A stretch of DNA of 64,000 nt from Bradyrhizobium hereditatis (GTDB lineage Bacteria; Pseudomonadota; Alphaproteobacteria; Rhizobiales; Xanthobacteraceae), in NCBI RefSeq assembly GCF_020329435.1, contig NZ_JAGKJK010000003.1, positions 1 through 64,000 on the forward strand, given 5' to 3'. Below, piece after piece: positions 46,632 to 57,828 of this stretch; the first letter of the stretch is position 1, and every line of letters begins with the position of its first letter. The notes beneath the pieces are model-generated. The model made no database searches. It was not told the origin of the DNA and saw nothing but the letters and a program-made list of their open reading frames with translations. The translations under genes and the position numbers were made by a program.

Positions 46632-48230
46632 TCACGCCGGCGCGCCTGATTTCACCAGCTTGTACACCACCGAATCCATCAGCGCCTGGAACGAGGCGTC
46701 GATGATATTGGGCGAGACGCCGACCGTGATCCAGTTGTCGCCGTTTTCGTCCTCGCTCTCGATCAGCACGCGCGTCACCGCTTCCGTGCCGCCATTGAGG
46801 ATACGCACGCGATAGTCGATCAGCTTCAATCCCTCGATGTATTTCTGGTACTTGCCGAGGTCCTTGCGCAAGGCGACGTCGAGCGCATTCACCGGGCCGT
46901 TGCCTTCCGCGGCCGAGATCAGCCGCTCGCCCGCGACATCGACCTTGACTACGGCAAGCGCCACCGTGACGCGCTGCCCGTTGGCGTTGTAGCGCTGCTC
47001 GACATTGACGTCGAACTGCTCGACCTTGAAATATTCCGGTACCTTGCCGAGCGTGCGCCGCGCCAGCAGCTCGAACGAGGCGTTGGCGGATTCATAGGCG
47101 TAGCCCGCCGCTTCCCGCTCCTTCAACTCCTCGACGAGACGCGCGAGTTTCGGATCGTCCCTTTCGTAAGGAATGCCGGCACGCTCGAGTTCGGCCATCA
47201 CGTTGGAGCGGCCGGCCTGATCGGAGACCAGCACCTTGCGGTGATTGCCGACGGCTTCCGGCGAGACATGTTCGTAGGTTTGCGGGTCCTTCAGGACGGC
47301 GGAGGCGTGAATGCCGGTCTTGGTCACGAAGGCGCTCTCGCCGACGTAAGCAGCATGGCGGTTCGGCACGCGGTTGAGCATGTCGTCGAGCGTGCGCGAC
47401 ACCTTCATCAACGTCGCCATCTTCTCCGCGGTGACGCCGATCTCGAAGGCGTCGGAGAATTCGTTCTTCAGGCGCAGCGTCGGGATCAGCGAGCAGAGAT
47501 TGGCATTGCCGCAGCGTTCGCCGAGCCCGTTCAGCGTGCCCTGGATCTGCCGCGCGCCGGCGCGCACGGCGGCCAGCGAGTTGGCGACCGCCTGCTCGGT
47601 ATCGTTATGAGCGTGGATACCGACATGGCTGCCCGGGATATGCTTGGTGACGGCGCCGACGATGGTCTCGATCTCATGCGGCATGGTGCCGCCATTGGTG
47701 TCGCACAGCACTACCCAGCGCGCCCCGGACTCGTAGGCCGCCTTGGCGCAGGCGAGCGCAAAATCGGCGTTCTCCTTGTAACCGTCGAAGAAATGCTCGC
47801 AGTCGACCATCACCTCGCGCCCTGCGGCCTTGGCGGCTGCGACGCTGTCGCGGATCGAGGCGACGTTCTCCTCGTTGGTGGTCTCGAGCGCCACACGCAC
47901 CTGATAGGCCGAGGATTTGGCGACAAAGCAGATTGCGTCCGCCTTGGCCTCAATGAGGGCCGCCAGCCCCGGATCGTTCGAGGCCGAACGGCCCGGCCGG
48001 CGCGTCATGCCGAAGGCGGTGAATTTGGCGCATCCGAACTTCGGCTTGTCGGAAAAGAATTCGGTGTCGGTCGGATTGGCGCCGGGATAGCCGCCCTCGA
48101 CATAGTCGATGCCGAGTTCGTCCAGCATCTGCGCGATGATCTGCTTGTCATGCAGGGTGAAATCAACGCCATTAGTCTGCGCGCCGTCGCGCAGCGTCGT
48201 GTCGAACAGGTAAAGGCGTTCGCGGCTCAT
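46632..48230 (-). CDS. cimA: Citramalate synthase
   Basis: HMGL-like/isopropylmalate-synthase-type enzyme of 532 residues that condenses pyruvate and acetyl-CoA to (R)-citramalate, an entry to isoleucine synthesis. The N-terminal catalytic motif is LYLFDTTLRDGAQTNGVDF, and further blocks are DYVEGGYPGANPTD and HIPGSHVGIHAHNDTEQAVANSL. The C-terminal regulatory domain runs from about 400. Start at ATG 48230 follows GGGAGCGCC; a longer frame adds 18 polar residues. It overlaps the stop of the acetyltransferase gene by 4 bases. Distinguishing it from a 2-isopropylmalate synthase rests on the TNGVDF and GGYPGANP features. Confidence 0.88.
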   Translation of the reverse strand: MSRERLYLFDTTLRDGAQTNGVDFTLHDKQIIAQMLDELGIDYVEGGYPGANPTDTEFFSDKPKFGCAKFTAFGMTRRPGRSASNDPGLAALIEAKADAICFVAKSSAYQVRVALETTNEENVASIRDSVAAAKAAGREVMVDCEHFFDGYKENADFALACAKAAYESGARWVVLCDTNGGTMPHEIETIVGAVTKHIPGSHVGIHAHNDTEQAVANSLAAVRAGARQIQGTLNGLGERCGNANLCSLIPTLRLKNEFSDAFEIGVTAEKMATLMKVSRTLDDMLNRVPNRHAAYVGESAFVTKTGIHASAVLKDPQTYEHVSPEAVGNHRKVLVSDQAGRSNVMAELERAGIPYERDDPKLARLVEELKEREAAGYAYESANASFELLARRTLGKVPEYFKVEQFDVNVEQRYNANGQRVTVALAVVKVDVAGERLISAAEGNGPVNALDVALRKDLGKYQKYIEGLKLIDYRVRILNGGTEAVTRVLIESEDENGDNWITVGVSPNIIDASFQALMDSVVYKLVKSGAPA

Positions 48231-48730
48231 TGTGGCGCTCCCGGCGCGGGCAGCGCCTTCTGCATCGTGGTGTTGGCTAGCCATTCGCCGTTGATGGAGA
48301 CGGTGTTGCGCTGTTTGGCCGTGTAGCCGCGCTTCCTGAACAGCGGCTCGGCGGTATCGCTGGCATCGACCGTCAGGGTTTTGGCGCCGCGCGCGCCTGC
48401 AAGCTTCTCCAATGCATCGACCAGCATGGTCGCAACCCCCTGCCCGGCCACGCTCGGATGGACGAACAGCATGTCGATGTGGTCAGACCCTTTCAGCGAG
48501 GCAAAGCCGACCGGCGCATTCTGAATGGTCGCGATCAACGTCAACTGCCCGGCGAGCTTCTTGCCGAAGGCAGCTTCGTCGTCGGCAGCTGCCGCCCAGG
48601 CTTCCTGCTGCGCCTCGCTATAGTCGTCGCCGGTCAGTTCCTCGATAGCGGCAACGAAGATCGCCGCCAGCATCGGAACATCCGCCGGCAGAAACGGCCG
48701 CAAGGCCGGTTTGGGCATCGACTGTCCCAT
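48227..48730 (-). CDS. GNAT N-acetyltransferase
   Basis: GCN5-related acetyltransferase of 167 residues. It has the N-terminal LRPFLPADVPMLAAIF, the acetyl-CoA site DMLFVHPSVAGQGVATMLVDALEKLA (V-x-x-G-x-G/A) and a C-terminal TVDASDTAEPLFRKRGY. The substrate is unknown. Its stop overlaps the start of cimA (ATGA), and the 37-residue membrane gene lies 4 bases upstream, so cysS, the small gene, this gene and cimA look like a single leftward operon. Confidence 0.88.
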   Translation of the reverse strand: MGQSMPKPALRPFLPADVPMLAAIFVAAIEELTGDDYSEAQQEAWAAAADDEAAFGKKLAGQLTLIATIQNAPVGFASLKGSDHIDMLFVHPSVAGQGVATMLVDALEKLAGARGAKTLTVDASDTAEPLFRKRGYTAKQRNTVSINGEWLANTTMQKALPAPGAPQ

Positions 48731-48734
48731 CGCG

Positions 48735-48847
48735 TCAAAATACTCCGAACAGTCTCAAGGCCAGTATGACCGCGGCAACGATCAGCGCCCATTTGATGAA
48801 GATGTAGTATCGCCAGTGTTTGGGGAACGGCGTATCGGGTTTTTCCA

Positions 48848-48848
<1 letters not shown>
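48735..48848 (-). CDS. 37-residue membrane protein coupled to cysS
   Basis: Small frame from ATG 48848, which shares one base with the cysS stop (TAATG), so translation should be coupled. A GGGAG sits 9 bases upstream. The peptide has a polar start, MEKPDTPFPKHWRYYI, then one helix, FIKWALIVAAVILALRLFGVF, running to its C-terminus. Function is unknown. Tight spacing to cysS and the acetyltransferase gene argues that it is real. Confidence 0.65.
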
Positions 48849-50263
<1,415 letters not shown>

Positions 50264-50564
50264 GGAAAACCCATCCCTTGCGGCCGGGCGTCCAGTGATC
50301 TCAATTGTTGAGAAAAGACGGCCTCAGCCAGCGAATCGCTAGCTAATAATCTCGCGGCAAATGCTGCAGATGGCGAGGAGACCGTTCATGGTTCCACCAT
50401 TGCGGTATCGGAAGGACGCCGTCAAGGCCTTGCTTGTGCCTGATTTGGGACCGAACAGGTCGCGTAATCCCGCCATTCGCTGCCGCTCCAAGGCTCATGG
50501 TTAATCATTGTTAACCCTTTGGGCCTGGTTCTGGCAGCAGTCCCTTTCCCTTGCCGGTGTCCCC
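50264..50564. other. Divergent promoter region of cysS
   Basis: About 300 bases with no convincing gene between the diverging cysS and the small secreted protein. No clear T-box, riboswitch or terminator is visible. Confidence 0.4.
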
Positions 50565-50876
50565 ATGCGACTCTCCTCCGCGCTCCTAGCCTGCGGTCTC
50601 CTTGTTGCGGCCGCCTCGGCCGCTTCCGCCGACAGCCGCGTCTTCATTGTGGCCAACCAGGCCGACGGCTACGGCGTGGATGAGTGCCTCGCCCAAGGCC
50701 ACAAATGCGGCGCCCACGCCGCCCGCGCCTTTTGCCAGTCACGGGAATTTGCGCAGGCCACCACCTATCGCCGCGTCGAGCCTGACGAGCTCACCGCCAC
50801 GGTTCCAAATGGCGGCGGCGAGCGCTGCTTGGGCCCGTCGTGCGGCGAATATGTCGCCATTACCTGCCAGCGCTAG
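50565..50876 (+). CDS. Small secreted cysteine-containing protein
   Basis: A 103-residue frame from ATG 50565 with a signal peptide ending ASADS. The mature part of about 80 residues has six cysteines (in DECLAQGHKCGAHAARAFC and ERCLGPSCGEYVAITC), probably as disulfides in the periplasm or outside. I do not recognise a characterised family. Weak ribosome site; a start 57 bases upstream would destroy the signal peptide pattern. Confidence 0.65.
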   Translation: MRLSSALLACGLLVAAASAASADSRVFIVANQADGYGVDECLAQGHKCGAHAARAFCQSREFAQATTYRRVEPDELTATVPNGGGERCLGPSCGEYVAITCQR

Positions 50877-51044
50877 GGCTGAATATCCCGTAGAATCAAG
50901 GGCCGATTGCCACATCCGCGCCGTGGAAACGACGTGACGCTGCCCCGAGAAGCGGCTATTGGATGCAGCCTTGGCCGCAGAATGCTGCCTTGGCCGCGCC
51001 ATCAGGGCTTGCAAGCCGCGCGGATCAGCCCTCAATGGCCGGAC

Positions 51045-52199
51045 ATGCTGGAAATTCTCAACCTTCGCCCCTCCCTTCGGACCTTGACCTGCGCTCTCCT
51101 GCTCGGCGTCGCCATGGGCGCACCCGCTCTGGCGCAGACCAGCCAGGACGCGATGGCGCAGATGAGCCCGGACGCGCCGCCGAATGCGCAAGGAAATCCG
51201 ATCTGCATCCGGCTCGAAGGCCAATTGGCGACGATCGACCGCGGCGCCGGCACCGGCGACCCGGCCAAGGATGAGCAGATCCGCCGCTATCAGGAGGCCC
51301 AGGGCAAGCAGCAGGCTGAACTCGATCGGGTGACGCTGCAGGCCAAGCGCATGGGCTGCGAAAGCTCGGGCTTCTTCTCGCTGTTCAGCGGCCGCTCCGC
51401 CGAATGCGGTCCGGTGAACAACCAGATTCAGCAGATGCGTGCCAATCTCGATCAGATCACCACCAGCCTGGAGCGGCTGCGCAGCGGCGGCATCGGCGGC
51501 GCAGAGCGCGAAAACCAGCGCCGCTCGGTATTGATGGCGCTCGCGCAGAACAATTGCGGGCCGCAATATGCTGCTGCGGCGCGCGGCCCCGGCAACTTCA
51601 TCGACAATCTGTTCGGCAACAACAACACACTGCCGCCGCCCAGCCCCGATCTCGGTGCGCCGTCCGGCACCTTCCGCACCGTCTGCGTCCGCACCTGCGA
51701 CGGCGGTTACTTCCCGGTGTCGTTCGCCACCTATCAGCAGCGGTTTCAGGACGACGAGCGGACCTGCAAGGCGCTTTGTCCGGCGACGGAAGCCAACCTG
51801 TTCACCTATCGCAACCCCGGCGAAGATATTAATCAGGCGGTCTCGATTAGCGGCCAGCCCTATACGTCGCTGCCGAACGCCTTCAAGTTCCGGACCGAGT
51901 TCAATCCCTCCTGCGCCTGCAAGGCGCAGGGCCAGACCTGGTCGGAAGCGCTGAAGTCGGTCGATGACCGGGCCGGTGTCGAACAGGGCGACATCATCGT
52001 CACCGAGGAAAGCGCAAAGCGGATGCAGCAGCGCGCTCAGTCGAAGGGCGTGCCGCCCCCGCCCGCCAAGAAGGGCGCCGCGCCAGCCGGCACCACCGCC
52101 GCCTCGCCGGCCGCAGCCCCGCCGCCCGACACGACCGCCAATGACAAGGACCGGCCAATCCGCACGGTCGGCCCCACCTTCATCCCGCCGAAGCAATAG
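51045..52199 (+). CDS. DUF2865 secreted protein
   Basis: Protein of 384 residues from ATG 51045 with a signal peptide ending PALAQ. The middle holds the DUF2865 domain, with TVCVRTCDGGYFPVSFATYQ, CKALCPATEANLF and FNPSCACKAQGQTWSEAL. Before it is a coiled, Gln-rich stretch (about 55-140). The C-terminal 60 residues are Pro/Ala-rich, ending IRTVGPTFIPPKQ. Domain function is unknown; members are common in Rhizobiales and probably periplasmic. It follows the small secreted protein by 170 bases. Confidence 0.85.
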   Translation: MLEILNLRPSLRTLTCALLLGVAMGAPALAQTSQDAMAQMSPDAPPNAQGNPICIRLEGQLATIDRGAGTGDPAKDEQIRRYQEAQGKQQAELDRVTLQAKRMGCESSGFFSLFSGRSAECGPVNNQIQQMRANLDQITTSLERLRSGGIGGAERENQRRSVLMALAQNNCGPQYAAAARGPGNFIDNLFGNNNTLPPPSPDLGAPSGTFRTVCVRTCDGGYFPVSFATYQQRFQDDERTCKALCPATEANLFTYRNPGEDINQAVSISGQPYTSLPNAFKFRTEFNPSCACKAQGQTWSEALKSVDDRAGVEQGDIIVTEESAKRMQQRAQSKGVPPPPAKKGAAPAGTTAASPAAAPPPDTTANDKDRPIRTVGPTFIPPKQ

Positions 52200-52255
52200 C
52201 TCCGGCCGTGTTAAACAGCTCCCGGCGACCGCCGCGATCGCCGGGCTCTTCGCCG

Positions 52256-53170
52256 CTACGGCTCGCGCTCACGGCTCCACGGGAAGAGAACCGCCGGAAA
52301 ATCTGCTGCGTAGCGATGTCCCTTCCGCAGGTGGGGGTGTTCCTCTGGAGGGTTGGGGTTCGGCTCCACGACTTTCCGGTATAGATGCCAGGTGGCATGA
52401 CCGAGCACGGGCAGAACGACGGCGAGACCGACGAACAGCGGTATCGAACCGATCACTAGCAGCGCCGCAACGATCAATCCCCACCCGGCCATCGGAATCG
52501 GATTTTTTATCACAGCCTGCATTGACGTCCGGATGGCGTCGATCGCAGTCGCATGCCGGTCGAGCATCAACGGAAACGACACAACGCTGACGCACAGGGC
52601 CACGACCGCAAACAGAAAGCCCACGCCGCATCCAATGAGGATGAGCGACCATCCATCCCGCGTCGTCAGCACGCGCGTTGCGAAGTCGGGGATGCTCGCA
52701 GCCGGAGCGTGACCAAAGATTTCAACGTAGATTGCGTTCGCTGCGCCGATCCAGGCGCCGAACAGAACGAGCAGGAGAATGCCAAGTTCGAGCATGGCGC
52801 CGAGAGACGGAGCGCGGAGCACGTGAAGCGCATCCCATACGCCGACGTCCTCGCCGCGCTCGCGGCGGCGGCTGAGCTCGTAGAGACCAATCGCGGCAAA
52901 AGGTCCAATCAACGCAAATCCGGCCGCCAGCGGAAACAGCAGCGGCAGTACCGAATAGCCTAGGACCATCCTGAACAGGGCAATACCGAGAACGGGATAA
53001 ATCACGCACACCACGACCGCGTGACTCGGCATTGCCTTGAAGTCTTCCCATCCCAGGCGCAGCGCCTCGCCCAGGTCGGACAGTTCTATTTTGCGTATCG
53101 GATATGAGACGGCCTCGCCGAATATGTGCCGTCCTACCCTTGCGATGCTCTCGGAATACTGAGTGGCCAT
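52256..53170 (-). CDS. DUF2189 membrane protein
   Basis: Integral membrane protein of 304 residues with about six hydrophobic segments. The block ALRLGWEDFKAMPSHAVVVCVIYPVLGI and the later DRHATAIDAIRTSMQAVIKNPIPMAGWG are marks of the DUF2189 family. The C-terminal tail (HLYRKVVEPNPNPPEEHPH) is polar. Function is unknown; some members lie by respiratory genes, and here the neighbour is the alternative oxidase operon, divergent. Confidence 0.85.
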   Translation of the reverse strand: MATQYSESIARVGRHIFGEAVSYPIRKIELSDLGEALRLGWEDFKAMPSHAVVVCVIYPVLGIALFRMVLGYSVLPLLFPLAAGFALIGPFAAIGLYELSRRRERGEDVGVWDALHVLRAPSLGAMLELGILLLVLFGAWIGAANAIYVEIFGHAPAASIPDFATRVLTTRDGWSLILIGCGVGFLFAVVALCVSVVSFPLMLDRHATAIDAIRTSMQAVIKNPIPMAGWGLIVAALLVIGSIPLFVGLAVVLPVLGHATWHLYRKVVEPNPNPPEEHPHLRKGHRYAADFPAVLFPWSREREP

Positions 53171-53701
53171 AAACGCACCCTCCCGTGCTTACAGTGGCGG
53201 CGATCGAATGACGCGCCGCAACCCGCGCGTCTCCGCCTTCATGAGCGAGAGTCGCGGTCGAGCCGAGTACGGCAAACTGCATCGAAAGGAGCTTAGCCGG
53301 ACGAAACTTGTCGCGACCTGCGCAACGACTTTAGCGCCGTTGTGCTCAGACAGCGCTCACGGTTCTGTGTGAATTGTGCACGTTCGCGGTCATTGGGTGC
53401 ATTGCGTCATCATCAAACGATCACCCTACGCTCGCAGCTTGCTGCATCACCGCATCGTCCTCGACGCTCAAGTGTCTATTGACGCCGCCCCCGACGCGTA
53501 TCATCTTAATTTCTGACGCCCGGATCAATGAATTGCGGTCGTAACGTGCGCGCCGCGCCACGTTTTGATGTCACGACCGGTTCAAAGTTGGGCGAGGCAA
53601 GACGCACTGCGATGGCGCACGTGAAGTCGGCCATCAAGACAGGTGCGAGCTCCGCCCTTTGATTCATCTCCGTTGCCTTAGGTGGCAAGGAGGAATGAGG
53701 G
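53171..53701. other. Promoter region of the alternative oxidase operon
   Basis: About 530 bases without a convincing gene. It should hold control sites for coxM, but I found no FixK/FNR-type palindrome (TTGAT-N4-ATCAA) on scanning. Nothing else stands out. Confidence 0.4.
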
Positions 53702-54535
53702 ATGATTGTCGCCATCATATTGCTTCTAGTCGCAGTCGGCTCGGTGCTGTTTCACATCTACAGCCCGTGGTGGTGGACGCCGATCGCCACGAACTGGCGC
53801 TACATTGACGACACGATCAACATCACTTTCTGGATCACCGGCGTCGTTTTCTTCGCGGTGATCGCCTTCATGGCTTATTGCGTCTTCCGCTTCCATCACA
53901 AGGAAGGACGACAGGCAGCCTACAATCCCGAAAACAAAAAGCTCGAATGGTGGCTCAGCATCGGAACGGCGGTCGGCGTCGGAGCCATGTTGGCCCCGGG
54001 CTTGTTTGTCTGGCACCAGTTCGTCACGGTTCCGGCTGACGCCACCGAGATCGAGGTCATGGGCCAGCAATGGAGCTGGAACTTCCGCCTTCCCGGCAAG
54101 GATGGCCGGATGGGCACGACCGATGTCCGCTTCGTCAGCGCCGAGAACCCTCTGGGCTTGAACCCCGACGATCAGCACGGACAAGACGACGTCGTCATTG
54201 CAAGTGACGATCTGCACCTTCCCGTCGGTAAGCCGGTCAAGGTTCTGCTCCGCTCCCTCGACGTCTTGCACGATTTCTACGTACCCGAATTCCGGGCGAA
54301 GATGGACATGGTCCCGGGCATGGTCACCTATTTCTGGATGACCCCGATCCGAACCGGAACGTTTGACGTTCTCTGCGCCGAGTTGTGCGGCTCAGCGCAC
54401 TCGCAGATGCGAGCAAAGGTTATCGTTGACGAGGAGCGTGACTATCAGGCCTGGCTGGAGAAGCAGAAGACGTTTGCGGAATTGTCAGGCCAAAGCGCCG
54501 TTATGAAGGCGACGTATAAGTCCGGCGGCAAGTAA
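53702..54535 (+). CDS. coxM: Cytochrome c oxidase subunit II
   Basis: Oxidase subunit II of 277 residues with two N-terminal membrane helices and a periplasmic CuA domain. The copper ligands are complete: H190 in DVLHDFYVP, then C225, E227, C229, H233 and M236 in CAELCGSAHSQM. No cytochrome c domain is fused. The ribosome site is AAGGAGG before GAATGAGGG. It opens a rightward operon whose order (II, I, III-like, III-like) equals the coxMNOP alternative oxidase of Bradyrhizobium japonicum. Confidence 0.92.
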   Translation: MIVAIILLLVAVGSVLFHIYSPWWWTPIATNWRYIDDTINITFWITGVVFFAVIAFMAYCVFRFHHKEGRQAAYNPENKKLEWWLSIGTAVGVGAMLAPGLFVWHQFVTVPADATEIEVMGQQWSWNFRLPGKDGRMGTTDVRFVSAENPLGLNPDDQHGQDDVVIASDDLHLPVGKPVKVLLRSLDVLHDFYVPEFRAKMDMVPGMVTYFWMTPIRTGTFDVLCAELCGSAHSQMRAKVIVDEERDYQAWLEKQKTFAELSGQSAVMKATYKSGGK

Positions 54536-54612
54536 GGATTGCTGCCGCAAGATAGATCGGGCGCGCAAGACCGTTCATCGCGCCCCAATGGAAGCGACCA
54601 AGGAGGTACTCG

Positions 54613-56388
54613 ATGGTCGATGTCCAATATGATGCACTCGCAGACGCTCCGCCTGCAGAAGTGCCGGAGGTTGAACTCTATCATCCCAAGAGCTGGTGGA
54701 CACGATACGTCTTTTCGCAGGACGCCAAAGTCATCGCCATCCAGTATTCGCTCACAGCGACAGCAATCGGATTGGTTGCTTTGGTGCTGTCGTGGATGAT
54801 GCGGCTGCAATTGGGATTTCCCGGCACGTTTTCCTTTATCGATGCAAACCAATATCTGCAGTTCATCACCATGCACGGCATGATCATGGTGATCTACCTG
54901 CTGACGGCATTGTTCCTGGGAGGCTTCGGCAACTACCTCATTCCGCTGATGGTCGGCGCCCGGGACATGGTCTTCCCCTATGTGAACATGCTGAGCTACT
55001 GGGTCTACCTGCTCGCAGTCCTGGTGCTGGCCTCGACCTTCTTCGTGCCCGGCGGGCCCACCGGCGCCGGCTGGACGCTATACCCGCCGCAGGCGATTCT
55101 CTCCGGCACCCCCGGACAGGATTGGGGCATCATTCTCATGCTGGCCTCGCTGATCCTGTTCATCATCGGCTTCACCATGGGCGGGCTGAACTACGTGGTG
55201 ACCGTGCTGCAGGCGCGCACGCGCGGCATGACCTTGATGCGCATGCCCCTGACGGTGTGGGGCATCTTCACGGCGACCATCATGGCGCTGTTGGCCTTCC
55301 CGGCGCTATTCGTCGCTTCTGTCATGATGCTGTTCGACCGCGTGCTGGGAACCAGCTTCTTCATGCCGGCCCTCGTCGAGATGGGGCAGCAGATGAAGTA
55401 TGGCGGTGGAAGCCCGATCCTGTTCCAGCATCTGTTCTGGTTCTTCGGCCATCCCGAAGTCTACATCGTGGCACTTCCGGCATTCGGCATCGTTTCGGAT
55501 CTGATCAGCACCCATGCGCGGAAAAACATCTTCGGCTATCGCATGATGGTCTGGGCCATCGTGGCGATCGGCGCACTCAGCTTCATCGTTTGGGCGCACC
55601 ACATGTATGTGAGCGGCATGCACCCGAAGTTCGGGTTCTTCTTCGCCACCACGACGCTCATCATCGCCATCCCGACTGCCATCAAGGTCTACAATTGGGT
55701 ACTGACCCTGTGGCGCGGCGACATCCATCTCACCGTCCCGATGCTGTTTGCGCTCGGCTTCATCATTACGTTCGTGAACGGCGGGCTCACTGGCCTCTTT
55801 CTCGGCAACGTGGTCGTGGATGTCCCGCTATCGGATACCATGTTCGTCGTCGCGCATTTCCATATGGTGATGGGTGTGGCCCCGATCATGGTTGTGCTGG
55901 GCGCGATCTATCATTGGTACCCCAAGATGACGGGACGGATGCTCAATGACGCGCTCGGCAAGTTTCATTTCTGGGTGACGTTCCTCGGCGCCTATCTGAT
56001 TTTCTTCCCCATGCACTACATCGGACTGCTCGGCGTTCCGCGCCGCTATCACGACATCGGCGAAGCGGCGTTCATCCCCTCATCGACCCATACGCTCAAC
56101 GCCTTTATCTCGATCATGGCTTTGATCGTGGGCTTCGCCCAGATGGTGTTTCTGTTCAATCTCGTCTGGAGCTACTTCAAGGGCCGGCCTTCAGGCGGCA
56201 ATCCGTGGCGGGCGACAACGCTGGAGTGGCAGACGCCGGAGACCCCGCCCGGCCACGGCAACTGGGGCAAGGAGCTCCCGGTGGTTTATCGATGGGCGTA
56301 TGACTATAGCGTGCCGGGTGCCGCGCAGGACTTCATTCCGCAGAACCAGCCGCGGGCGAAGCCAGCCCTTCAAGGAGCTGCTCCGTGA
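54613..56388 (+). CDS. coxN: Cytochrome c oxidase subunit I
   Basis: Haem-copper oxidase subunit I of 591 residues with about 12 membrane helices. The binuclear site is visible: HPEVYI with the gating glutamate, the histidine pair in WAHHMYVSG, and the haem-binding VVAHFHMVMG (haem a and a3 ligands). The low-spin haem ligand is in TMHGMIM. The ribosome site is AAGGAGG. The C-terminal tail is Pro-rich. Reduction of oxygen to water with proton pumping; type-A oxidase. The last residues overlap coxO. Confidence 0.94.
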   Translation: MVDVQYDALADAPPAEVPEVELYHPKSWWTRYVFSQDAKVIAIQYSLTATAIGLVALVLSWMMRLQLGFPGTFSFIDANQYLQFITMHGMIMVIYLLTALFLGGFGNYLIPLMVGARDMVFPYVNMLSYWVYLLAVLVLASTFFVPGGPTGAGWTLYPPQAILSGTPGQDWGIILMLASLILFIIGFTMGGLNYVVTVLQARTRGMTLMRMPLTVWGIFTATIMALLAFPALFVASVMMLFDRVLGTSFFMPALVEMGQQMKYGGGSPILFQHLFWFFGHPEVYIVALPAFGIVSDLISTHARKNIFGYRMMVWAIVAIGALSFIVWAHHMYVSGMHPKFGFFFATTTLIIAIPTAIKVYNWVLTLWRGDIHLTVPMLFALGFIITFVNGGLTGLFLGNVVVDVPLSDTMFVVAHFHMVMGVAPIMVVLGAIYHWYPKMTGRMLNDALGKFHFWVTFLGAYLIFFPMHYIGLLGVPRRYHDIGEAAFIPSSTHTLNAFISIMALIVGFAQMVFLFNLVWSYFKGRPSGGNPWRATTLEWQTPETPPGHGNWGKELPVVYRWAYDYSVPGAAQDFIPQNQPRAKPALQGAAP

Positions 56389-57089
56389 GTGCCATTGTCC
56401 TGTTCATGGCGGTGATCGCGGTCATCGTCGGATGGTGGCTTTCGCAGCAACGGCTGACGGCCAAGCCCTGGCTGGAAGAAGGTGCGCCGGGTGATTTTCC
56501 CGACGCGGACGCCATGACCTGGCCCGCAGCGAAGATCGGACTGGGCGTGTTTCTCGCCGTCGCCGGCTCGCTGTTCGCACTCTTCATCAGCGCCTACTCC
56601 ATGCGCATGAACATGGTGGATTGGCGGACGCTGCCCGTGCCTGGACTGCTGTGGTTCAATACGGGCGTGCTGGTCGTCAGCAGTATTGCGCTGCAATGGG
56701 CCTACCTGGCCGCGCGTACCGACGACATGGAAAATGTAATCATCGGCCTATGCGCAGGGGGCGCATCCGCCATTACTTTCCTGGTTGGACAGCTGGTGGC
56801 GTGGCAACAGCTGAGGGCGGCCGGCTATGTTGTCGCGTCCAATCCAGCCAATTCATTCTTCTACCTGATCACCGCGGCGCACGGGCTGCATCTGATCGGC
56901 GGTCTGGTGGCCCTGGGCAGAACGACTGCCAAGGTGTGGCGTGGCGCGGAGATGGCGCAAGTGCGCCTGAGTGTGGAGCTCTGCACCATCTACTGGCATT
57001 TCATGCTGCTGGTCTGGCTGGCCTTGCTCGGTCTGCTCACAGGCTGGACGGACAATTTCGTTGAGATCTGTCGCCGGTTGCTCACCTAG
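56385..57089 (+). CDS. coxO: Oxidase subunit III-like protein CoxO
   Basis: Membrane protein of 234 residues, weakly like oxidase subunit III, starting at a GTG that overlaps the coxN stop (GTGA) after AAGGAG. Six to seven helices are visible, and YWHFMLLVWLALLG near the end is the subunit III pattern. The N-terminal helix and loop (residues 1-60) precede the III-like part. CoxO and CoxP look like two III-type proteins in one complex. Confidence 0.85.
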   Translation: MSAIVLFMAVIAVIVGWWLSQQRLTAKPWLEEGAPGDFPDADAMTWPAAKIGLGVFLAVAGSLFALFISAYSMRMNMVDWRTLPVPGLLWFNTGVLVVSSIALQWAYLAARTDDMENVIIGLCAGGASAITFLVGQLVAWQQLRAAGYVVASNPANSFFYLITAAHGLHLIGGLVALGRTTAKVWRGAEMAQVRLSVELCTIYWHFMLLVWLALLGLLTGWTDNFVEICRRLLT

Positions 57090-57099
57090 GAGAGACCTG

Positions 57100-57819
57100 A
57101 TGGCGGAGACTGCGCTGACAAACCCTGGTGGACAGCCCGCGCCTGGCGGCTGGCAAGGCATTGCGGCCGACTGGTCCTCGGATCAGCGCGCCTTCAAGAA
57201 TGTCTCCTGGGGGAAGGCCATGATGTGGATCTTCCTCCTGAGCGACACCTTCATCTTCAGCTGTTTCCTGCTGTCCTACATGACAGCGCGAATGTCCACG
57301 ACCGTGCCGTGGCCGAATCCGAGTGAAGTCTTCGCTCTCGAGATTGCGGGGCACCATATCCCCCTCATCCTGATCGCCATCATGACCTTCATCCTGATCA
57401 GCAGCAGCGGGACGATGGCGATGGCCGTGAATTTCGGGTACCGCCGCGATCGCGTCAAAACCGCAGTGTTGATGCTGGTCACAGCGGCGCTTGGCGCAAC
57501 GTTCGTCGGAATGCAGGCCTTCGAATGGACCAAGCTGATCATGGAGGGCGTAAGGCCCTGGGAAAACCCGTGGGGCGCGGCGCAGTTCGGCTCCAGCTTT
57601 TTCATGATCACAGGGTTCCACGGCACCCACGTGACGTTCGGCGTGATTTTCCTGATCGCTATCGCACGGAAGGTTTGGCGCGGAGATTTCGATCACGGGC
57701 GCCGCGGCTTCTTCACGAGCAGGAAGGGGAATTACGAGATCGTCGAAACAATGGGCCTGTACTGGCACTTCGTCGATCTGGTTTGGGTTTTCATCTTCGC
57801 CTTTTTCTATCTTTGGTGA
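57100..57819 (+). CDS. coxP: Oxidase subunit III-like protein CoxP
   Basis: Membrane protein of 239 residues with seven predicted helices and the classical subunit III ending YWHFVDLVWVFIFAFFYLW. It starts at the ATG at 57100 after AGGAGAG, 10 bases beyond coxO. Conserved FFMITGFHGTHVTFG is typical. It stabilises oxidase subunit I in the membrane and shapes proton uptake. Confidence 0.9.
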   Translation: MAETALTNPGGQPAPGGWQGIAADWSSDQRAFKNVSWGKAMMWIFLLSDTFIFSCFLLSYMTARMSTTVPWPNPSEVFALEIAGHHIPLILIAIMTFILISSSGTMAMAVNFGYRRDRVKTAVLMLVTAALGATFVGMQAFEWTKLIMEGVRPWENPWGAAQFGSSFFMITGFHGTHVTFGVIFLIAIARKVWRGDFDHGRRGFFTSRKGNYEIVETMGLYWHFVDLVWVFIFAFFYLW

Positions 57820-57828
57820 GGTCGGCGC

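Noticed and set aside
50739..52196. 485-codon leftward frame
   Set aside because: Antisense to the DUF2865 gene, which has a signal peptide and conserved cysteine motifs.
53171..53701. Search for an FNR/FixK box ahead of coxM
   Set aside because: No TTGAT-N4-ATCAA or close variant found by eye, so no site is reported.
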